In this document: piece by piece, positions 58,691 to 64,000 of the stretch
Layout: each line of letters begins with the position of its first letter
How positions within the stretch are numbered: position 1 is the stretch's first letter
From: Pseudomonas putida
GTDB lineage: Bacteria > Pseudomonadota > Gammaproteobacteria > Pseudomonadales > Pseudomonadaceae
NCBI RefSeq assembly: GCF_001941965.1
Contig: NZ_MKZO01000067.1
Span: 1-64,000 of the forward strand
Reading direction: 5' to 3'
Length of the DNA stretch: 64,000 nt
The notes under the pieces: generated by a model
What the model was told of the DNA's origin: nothing
Seen by the model: the letters and a program-made list of their open reading frames with translations, nothing else
Databases searched by the model: none
Made by a program: the position numbers and the translations under genes

Positions 58691-59557
58691 ATGTCCGTTC
58701 GTCTATTCCGCTGCTTGCGCCCGGTCCTGCTGATGCTTGCCAGCCTCGTGCTGCTGTCCTGCACGCGCCTGGACCTGGCCTACCGCAACCTCGACGTACT
58801 GGTGCCCTGGTCGCTCAGCGACTACCTGGACATGAACCGCCAGCAGAAGAACTGGCTGAACCAGCGCGTCAAGGAAGAACTGTCCTGGCACTGCAAGACC
58901 CAGTTGCCCGGCTACCTCGGCTGGCTCGACAACATCCGCCAGATGGTTGCCAGCAACCAGGTCACCGACCAGCAACTGCAGGCGCGCACCGAGGAAGCCC
59001 GCGCGGCCGTCAGCCGGGTCGCCGAGCAGATCACCCCATCGGCGGCGCAATTGCTGCGGGGCATGGACGATGAGCAGGTGCGCGAGATGCGCGAAAACTT
59101 CGCCAAGGACATCGAGGAGCGCCAGGCCAAGTACGTGAAGACCCCGCTGGCGCAGCAGATCGCCGAGCGTGGCGAACGCATGGAGAAACGCCTGTCGCCC
59201 TGGTTCGGCGGCCTCAGCCCGCAACAAAAGGACCGGGTCGCCTCATGGTCGGCGCAACTGGGCGAACAGAACCGCGCCTGGATCGCCAACCGCGCTCATT
59301 GGCAGGCTCAGTTCAGCAACCTGATGGACCAGCGCCACAGCGACAACTTCGAACCGCGCCTGGGCGAGCTGCTCAAGGACCGCGACCGCTTCTGGACCCC
59401 GGAATACCGCATCGCCTTCGCCAATACTGAACAGCAGCTGCGCAGCCTGCTGGTAGACCTGATGACCCAGAGCAGCGAGCAGCAGCGCCAGCAGCTGGAT
59501 CAGCGGCTGGGCAAGGTGCGCAGGGACTTCAGTGAGTTGAAGTGCCTGAAGAGCTAG
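58691..59557 (+). CDS. DUF6279-type lipoprotein
   Basis: 288 residues with a lipoprotein signal peptide ending LVLLSC, so the Cys would be lipidated and the protein anchored to the inner or outer membrane. The mature part is helical and rich in Gln/Glu: DYLDMNRQQKNWLNQRVKEELSWHCKTQLPGYLGWL, REMRENFAKDIEERQAKYVK, LSPQQKDRVASW, and SSEQQRQQLDQRLGKVRRDF, like a periplasmic coiled-coil. AAGGA precedes the ATG at 58691. Function unknown, but the family is common in pseudomonads. Confidence 0.85.
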   Translation: MSVRLFRCLRPVLLMLASLVLLSCTRLDLAYRNLDVLVPWSLSDYLDMNRQQKNWLNQRVKEELSWHCKTQLPGYLGWLDNIRQMVASNQVTDQQLQARTEEARAAVSRVAEQITPSAAQLLRGMDDEQVREMRENFAKDIEERQAKYVKTPLAQQIAERGERMEKRLSPWFGGLSPQQKDRVASWSAQLGEQNRAWIANRAHWQAQFSNLMDQRHSDNFEPRLGELLKDRDRFWTPEYRIAFANTEQQLRSLLVDLMTQSSEQQRQQLDQRLGKVRRDFSELKCLKS

Positions 59558-59606
59558 AAAGCCGTCATCAGCCTGATTCAGGAGCCTTTGAGGACCTCTT
59601 GTCTTG

Positions 59607-59630
59607 TTGACAAATTGACAAATTGACCAT
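59607..59630. promoter_or_regulatory. Three 8-base direct repeats upstream of the HTH-like gene
   Basis: TTGACAAA, TTGACAAA and TTGACCAT occur consecutively at 59607, 59615 and 59623, 61 bases before the ATG at 59691. They look like an iteron or repeated operator, or overlapping -35 elements. The adjacent gene encodes a possible DNA-binding protein, so autoregulation is conceivable. Confidence 0.5.
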
Positions 59631-59690
59631 TAAGTCATTTCTTTGTAGCCTTGAGTCATCCCTTCTGATGAGTCCTCTCGGAGGCTTCAC

Positions 59691-60314
59691 ATGGTCACTG
59701 CTACTGCCCAGGCGAGAGAGCCATCCAGAAAAACACTGGAGGCAGATCTGCTCCGCCGCTTCAAGCAACACCTTGCAAAATTGCCGGAAACGGTACTGGC
59801 AAAGGCGGCTGCGCTTTCCGACGACAAGGCTTTTGTCGAGGTCGCCAAGGTAAAGCGTGAAAAGACCCGTAGCGTGGCGACGCGCAATCAGGAAGCAATG
59901 GCACGCATGAAAGCCCGGGCATTTTCCCGAGTGGAAGAGCGCTGTGATCTGCTTGAGAGCAAAGAAGCCTATGAAATATTGGGCATATCCAAGCAGGCAT
60001 TGAGCCAGAAGGCCCAGACCGGCCAACTTGCCGTCTACACCAACACCGGCAACCGTCGAAAATACTACCCGGCCTTTCAGTTCGAGAAAAACAACGTCAG
60101 ACCTGTCATTGCCAAACTGATTGCAGAACTCAATATCGACCCGGCGGACGTCGAGGCCATGAATCTGTTTGTTCAGCATCTAGTTTCGAAGGTGGATTAC
60201 TCCAACCCTGGCGAGCCAGACAATGTGCTGCCGCGCTTCGAGCTTTTGGGGGACGAGAACGCCCTTGAGATCATCAAGCGGGACTATCTGAATGCCTTTG
60301 AGCAAGGCCAATAA
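59691..60314 (+). CDS. Unrecognised 207-aa protein with helix-turn-helix-like segment
   Basis: Soluble. LLESKEAYEILGISKQALSQKAQTGQLAVYTNTGNRRKYYPAFQF (residues about 87-130) looks like a helix-turn-helix followed by the wing, reminiscent of Xre/MbcA/ParS-type antitoxins that end with a YPAxQF sequence; the tail FELLGDENALEIIKRDYLNAFEQG is at the position where those proteins carry their toxin-binding motif. CGGAGG precedes the ATG. No RES or other toxin gene is adjacent: the following 347 bases hold a REPIN. Base composition is lower in GC than the neighbouring genes, suggesting transfer. Family uncertain. Confidence 0.75.
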   Translation: MVTATAQAREPSRKTLEADLLRRFKQHLAKLPETVLAKAAALSDDKAFVEVAKVKREKTRSVATRNQEAMARMKARAFSRVEERCDLLESKEAYEILGISKQALSQKAQTGQLAVYTNTGNRRKYYPAFQFEKNNVRPVIAKLIAELNIDPADVEAMNLFVQHLVSKVDYSNPGEPDNVLPRFELLGDENALEIIKRDYLNAFEQGQ

Positions 60315-60398
60315 AAGCGGGCCTCCCTGACTCCTGCACAGATATCTATCCATTTTGCGTCGACGCGCAGATCTACGACCGACGCAGTTCCGGTAGCG

Positions 60399-60577
60399 GT
60401 AGGAGCGTGGCTTGCCCGCGAAGGGCCGCAAAGCGGCCCCAAAACCATCCTGCACAAGCTATGTACGGGCCGATGTTCTGCATTCAGCGCCTGTTTGACC
60501 TCAGTACCCCAAATGCTCGGCGTGGCAGGTTTGGGGACCGCTAACGCGGTCCTTCGCGGGCAAGCCACGCTCCTACC
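60399..60577. repeat. REPIN (type 2)
   Basis: GGTAGGAGCGTGGCTTGCCC... (60399-60425) and its exact complement (60551-60577) form 27-base arms around about 125 bases. Internal small hairpins GGCCGC/GCGGCC (60424-60438) and GGACCGC/GCGGTCC (60535-60552) follow each arm. This family differs from the type 1 copies elsewhere in the window and resembles the P. putida-type REP. It lies between the HTH-like gene and aceK. Confidence 0.88.
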
Positions 60578-60661
60578 AGCCCTGCCTACCGGTGCAGGGA
60601 ACCATTGTTCGGTCCAAGCATAGGCTTGCATCGAAGAACGCTTCGCAAAGTCATACGGGCG

Positions 60662-62392
60662 CTAAGCACCAACCTCATCCCGCTCCTTGCGCCGATACGG
60701 AAACACATCGATCACCTTCCCCGCGCGGATCTTGTCCTGCAGCCCCTTCCAGTAATCGGCGTCATACAGCTCGCCATGCAACTGGCTGAACAGCCGGCGC
60801 TGGCCGATATCGGCGAAGAGGAACGGCGGGAATTCTTCCGGGAACACATCGTGAGGCCCGATGGAATACCACGGCTCGCTGGACATTTCGTCCTCGGGGA
60901 AGCGCGGCGGCGGGATATGGCGGAAGTTGGCCTCGGTCAGGAAGGTGATCTCGTCATAGTCGTAGAACACCACCCGGCCATGACGGGTGACGCCGAAGTT
61001 CTTCAGCAGCATGTCGCCGGGGAAGATGTTCGCCGCCGCCAGTTGCTTGATCGCCAGGCCGTAGTCATCCAGCGCCTCGCGGACCTGGGCGTCGTTGGCG
61101 TTTTCCAGGTAGAGGTTGAGCGGGGTCATGCGCCGCTCGGTCCAGCAGTGGCGCACCAGCACGGTATCGCCCTCCAGGGCCACCGTGGACGGCGCGACCT
61201 CCAGCAGTTCCGCCAGGCATTCCGGCTCGAACTTGCTCACCGGGAAGCGGAAATCGGAGAACTCCTGGGTATCGGCCATGCGCCCGACCCGGTCGACACT
61301 CTTCACCAGCCGGTACTTCTCGATCACCGTGGCGCGGTCGACGTTCTTCGACGGCGAGAAGCGGTCCTTGATGATCTTGAACACGGTATTGAAGCCCGGC
61401 AGGGTGAACACGCTCATGACCATGCCGCGCACGCCCGGGGCCATGATGAAACGGTCGTCGGTGCTCGCCAGGTGGTTGATCAGCGCCCGGTAGAACTCGG
61501 ACTTGCCGTGCTTGTAGAAGCCGATCGAGGTGTACAGCTCGGCAATGTGCTTGCCCGGCAGGATGCGCTTGAGAAAGCCGACGAACTCCGCCGGCACCGG
61601 CACATCCACCATGAAATAGGAACGGGTGAAGGAGAAGATGATCGATACATCGGCTTCGTCGGTGATCAGTGCGTCGATCTCGATGCCCTGGCCTTCACGG
61701 TGCAGCAGCGGGATCACCAGCGGCCATTGCTCGTCGCGGGTGAAGATGCGTCCGACCAGGTAGGCGCCCTTGTTGCGGTACAGCACCGGGGAAAACAGTT
61801 CGACCTGCAATTCCGGGTCCTTGCACACCCAGTCCGGCAGGTGCTCGCGCAGTTGCGCTTCCAGGCGCGCCAGGTCGCCAGGCAGGTCGGCGTAGGGCAC
61901 GTCGAAGCGGTAGTCCTCGAAAATCTTCGCCAGCAGCGCGGATAGCTGCCCGTCGGGGCGGTAGATGCGGGTCTGCGCTGCCCGCTCATGAGCCCGCAAC
62001 GACGGCCGGGTGGTGTGGATGAACATGCAGCCGTCGCTGATCAGGTCATGGCTGAACAGGCTGCAGAAGATCGAGTTGTACCAGGTCTCCGACAGCTCAT
62101 CGTCCAGGCGCGGGTCGATCAGCTTGATATAGGCGCTTTTCACCAGTGGCCACAGCGATACGTCCAGCAGCACCTCGTCCTCGAAGGCCTTGCGCAGGCC
62201 CTCGGTGACCTCGGACACCTTCTCTTCATAGAGATTGATCCGCGCCGCCGCGGCGCTCTGGATCTGCTGCCAGAGGGCCTTTTCGAAGCGTTCGCGGGCG
62301 CCGTCGGTAATCTGCCGGAAGTGCTCGCGGTAGTTGTCGAAACCCTCGAGGATCATCCGGGCGATATCGGTGGCCGGCCATGGCTGGGGCAT
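60662..62392 (-). CDS. aceK: Isocitrate dehydrogenase kinase/phosphatase
   Basis: 576 residues, standard AceK length, cytosolic. The start MPQPWPATDIARMILEGFDNYREHF begins the regulatory domain; the kinase part carries PGFNTVFKIIKDRFSP (glycine/lysine region), DYGLAIKQLAAANIFPGDMLLKNFGVTRHGRVVFYDYDEITFLTEANFR with the catalytic NxxPGD-type loop and DYDE metal site. It phosphorylates and dephosphorylates isocitrate dehydrogenase to divert carbon into the glyoxylate bypass. GAGGT precedes the ATG at 62392. No ace or icd genes adjoin it. An open extension to 62713 overlaps the DMT gene and is rejected. Confidence 0.95.
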   Translation of the reverse strand: MPQPWPATDIARMILEGFDNYREHFRQITDGARERFEKALWQQIQSAAAARINLYEEKVSEVTEGLRKAFEDEVLLDVSLWPLVKSAYIKLIDPRLDDELSETWYNSIFCSLFSHDLISDGCMFIHTTRPSLRAHERAAQTRIYRPDGQLSALLAKIFEDYRFDVPYADLPGDLARLEAQLREHLPDWVCKDPELQVELFSPVLYRNKGAYLVGRIFTRDEQWPLVIPLLHREGQGIEIDALITDEADVSIIFSFTRSYFMVDVPVPAEFVGFLKRILPGKHIAELYTSIGFYKHGKSEFYRALINHLASTDDRFIMAPGVRGMVMSVFTLPGFNTVFKIIKDRFSPSKNVDRATVIEKYRLVKSVDRVGRMADTQEFSDFRFPVSKFEPECLAELLEVAPSTVALEGDTVLVRHCWTERRMTPLNLYLENANDAQVREALDDYGLAIKQLAAANIFPGDMLLKNFGVTRHGRVVFYDYDEITFLTEANFRHIPPPRFPEDEMSSEPWYSIGPHDVFPEEFPPFLFADIGQRRLFSQLHGELYDADYWKGLQDKIRAGKVIDVFPYRRKERDEVGA

Positions 62393-62492
62393 ATCAGGAC
62401 CTCTGGCAGAAGGACGAAAGCCTGAGAGTACCCGCAGCCAATTGCGCTGCACAGGGGTACACTCCCTTCCCCGTTCCTGCCCGGAGAATCCC

Positions 62493-63401
62493 GTGAGTCC
62501 CATCGCCCTGTCCCGTCTGCTGATCCTCGCCGCCGTCTGGGGCGCCAGCTTTCTGTTCATGCGCATCATCGCGCCGGTGCTGGGCACGGTACCGACCGCG
62601 TTCTTCCGGGTGACCATCGCCTGTGCCGGCCTGCTGGTGATCCTCGCCCTGATGCGGGTGCGCTGGGACTTCCAGGGCAAGTTCAAGGTGGCCCTGGTGC
62701 TGGGGATGATCAACTCGGGGATTCCCGCGACCCTGTACTCGGTGGCCGCCCAGGTGCTGCCGGCGGGCTATTCGGCGATCTTCAACGCCACCACGCCGCT
62801 GATGGGCGTGCTGATCGGCGCACTGTTCTTCCATGAGGCGATGACCCTGCCCAAGCTGGCGGGGATCTTCCTCGGCCTGCTCGGCGTGGGGATCCTCAGT
62901 GGGGCAGGCCCGGTGGCCTTTGACATGGAGCTGCTGCAAGGCGCCCTCGCCTGCCTCGGCGCGACCACCTGCTACGGTTTTTCCGGCTTTCTCGCCCGGC
63001 GCTGGCTGGACCAGCGCGGCGGCCTCGACAGCCGCCTGTCCGCGCTGGGCAGCATGATGGGCGCCAGCCTCCTGCTGACGCCGCTGTTCGCCTGGAGCGT
63101 CGCCACCCAGCCACCGGCCAGCTGGGGTGGCTGGTCGGTATGGCTGTCGCTGCTCGGCCTGGGCCTGCTGTGCACCGCCTTCGCCTACATCCTGTACTTC
63201 CGCCTGATCAGCGAGATCGGCCCGGTGAAATCCTCCACCGTGACCTTCCTCATCCCCGCCTTCGGCGTGCTCTGGGGTGCCTGGCTGCTGGACGAACCGC
63301 TGTCCACCGCACACCTCTACGGTGGACTGCTGATCGGCCTGGCCCTGTGGCTGGTGCTCAAGCCCGCGCGGGCTGGCGGAACACGAACAGCAACCCGATA
63401 A
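62493..63401 (+). CDS. DMT-family (EamA) transporter
   Basis: 302 residues, ten hydrophobic helices in two EamA repeats (LILAAVWGASFLFMRIIAPVLGTVPTAFFRVTIACAGLL starts the first; LLGLGLLCTAFAYILYFRLISEIGPVKSSTVTFLIPAFGVLWGAWLLDEPLS marks the second). It starts with GTG at 62493, with GGAG 7 bases upstream; an upstream extension to 62334 overlaps aceK. It is divergent from aceK. Its 3' end overlaps that of the next DMT gene by 44 bases. Substrate unknown. Confidence 0.85.
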   Translation: MSPIALSRLLILAAVWGASFLFMRIIAPVLGTVPTAFFRVTIACAGLLVILALMRVRWDFQGKFKVALVLGMINSGIPATLYSVAAQVLPAGYSAIFNATTPLMGVLIGALFFHEAMTLPKLAGIFLGLLGVGILSGAGPVAFDMELLQGALACLGATTCYGFSGFLARRWLDQRGGLDSRLSALGSMMGASLLLTPLFAWSVATQPPASWGGWSVWLSLLGLGLLCTAFAYILYFRLISEIGPVKSSTVTFLIPAFGVLWGAWLLDEPLSTAHLYGGLLIGLALWLVLKPARAGGTRTATR

Positions 63402-64000
63402 CGATCAGGGCCATGCCCAACAGGCTCAGGGCCGCGAGGCGGTTGCCGAAGATCAGGTAGTCCATCACCGCGGTCACCGCCGGCACCAGGTAGAACAGGC
63501 TGGTGACATTGACCAGGTTGCCGCGGGCGATCAGGCGGTACAGCAGCAAGGTCGCCAGCACCGAGACCACCAGGCCCATCCACGCCACGGACAGCAGGAA
63601 CTGCGGGTTCAGGTTCACCTCAAGGGGCTGGAACGGCGCGAACAGCGCACACAGCAGCAGCCCCGCCAGGTACTGCAGCGGCAGGGTACCGAGGGGCTCG
63701 CGGGTGATGCGCTTCTGCATGATCGAGCCGCCGGTCATGCTCGCCAGCGCCAGCAAGGCGAAGAGCATCCCGGACCAGGACATCCCGCCCAGGCCGATGC
63801 CCTGCCAGACCACCAGGATCAGCCCCGTCAGGCCCAGGCACAGGCCGAACAACCGACTCCAGGAGCGCCGGCGCTCCATCAGGACCACGGTCAGGATGGG
63901 TTGCACGCCCATGACCGTGGCCATGACTCCGGGGGTGACCCTCAGGTCCAGCGCCAGCAGATAGAAGATCTGGTAGGCACCGAGCAGGATCGCGCCGGTC
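63358..64000 (-). CDS. DMT-family (EamA) transporter, partial at window end
   Basis: The 214 residues present read from GAILLGAYQIFYLLALDLRVTPGVMATVMGVQPILTVVLMERRRSWSRLFGLCLGLTGLILVVWQGIG through the second EamA repeat to PARA. The 5' end lies beyond the window, so the N-terminal helices are not seen. It is an integral membrane exporter-type protein. It is convergent with the previous DMT gene (44-base overlap). The internal Met at 63924 is not the real start because the frame continues upstream with helix-like sequence. Confidence 0.82.
   Translation of the reverse strand, partial: TGAILLGAYQIFYLLALDLRVTPGVMATVMGVQPILTVVLMERRRSWSRLFGLCLGLTGLILVVWQGIGLGGMSWSGMLFALLALASMTGGSIMQKRITREPLGTLPLQYLAGLLLCALFAPFQPLEVNLNPQFLLSVAWMGLVVSVLATLLLYRLIARGNLVNVTSLFYLVPAVTAVMDYLIFGNRLAALSLLGMALIVIGLLFVFRQPARA

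Noticed and set aside
1..64000. CRISPR arrays, tRNA or rRNA genes
   Set aside because: None was seen; the repeats present are REPINs and heptad arrays, without the regular spacing of CRISPR.

Overview
The window looks like a chromosomal segment of a Pseudomonas of the P. fluorescens lineage. Evidence read directly: high-GC coding DNA, REP/REPIN repeats of the type GCTGGCAAGCCAGCTCCCACAGG, an OprP/OprO phosphate porin, AceK, HrpA, a tandem fadD1/fadD2 pair followed by a lysophospholipase-like hydrolase and a PhaJ-type MaoC hydratase. From memory, the order porin - KAS III - hrpA - fadD1/fadD2 - hydrolase - phaJ resembles the oprP-to-PA3302 region of P. aeruginosa.

Region 1 (1-8945) is accessory DNA: AT-richer, with long non-coding gaps and several broken genes. 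It holds a truncated OprB-type porin, an SDR, a complete membrane-bound PQQ sugar/quinate-type dehydrogenase, a 5'-truncated SDR, an ABM-domain protein, a nitronate monooxygenase and a complete IS5-family element (948 bp). It ends abruptly inside an mscS (YbdG-like) gene of which only the C-terminal part remains (8946-9500), so this is an island or rearrangement junction.

Region 2 (9506-22600) is core-like. It has a GntR regulator divergent from an IlvD/Edd sugar-acid dehydratase and a GudP-like MFS transporter, then a DMT transporter, azoR, LysR, an alpha/beta hydrolase, ppiA, a large ABC exporter, a FemAB/GNAT-like protein and an OprP-type porin with a candidate Pho box.

Region 3 (22740-30354) is the most novel part: a tight seven-gene operon (SDR, unrecognised 399-aa protein, membrane di-iron desaturase-like enzyme, 2OG-Fe(II) oxygenase, DMT transporter, SAM methyltransferase, small 109-aa protein). 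A convergent MocR-type regulator closes it, and two perfect or near-perfect palindromes precede it. It reads as an uncharacterised small-molecule pathway with oxidation, methylation, export and control, but no NRPS/PKS.

Region 4 (30573-44424) holds KAS III, hrpA, a gamma-glutamyl-polyamine pair (PuuA/PuuB-like), fadD1, fadD2, a lysophospholipase-like hydrolase and phaJ: polyamine and fatty-acid metabolism. Region 5 (44433-48467) is a complete ECF42-type sigma factor module (SnoaL-like, DGPF/YCII, SRPBCC, sigma with a C-terminal TPR-like extension). It has a recognisable TGTCGA...CGTTC promoter and a very strong leader hairpin, and is flanked by a GyrI-like protein and an AraC regulator.

Region 6 (48445-64000) has a LysE exporter, a HicB remnant, a threonine-dehydratase-like enzyme divergent from a MocR gene broken by one in-frame stop codon, the alkylation repair genes alkA-like and ada (with a degenerate zinc site), def, YihY, CsbD, a six-repeat Cys-rich secreted protein, a CvfB-like S1 protein, a lipoprotein, an unrecognised HTH-like protein, aceK and two DMT transporters, the last cut by the window end. 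Two REPIN families and a GCTNNAA heptad repeat punctuate the intergenic spaces. No rRNA, tRNA or CRISPR array was seen.
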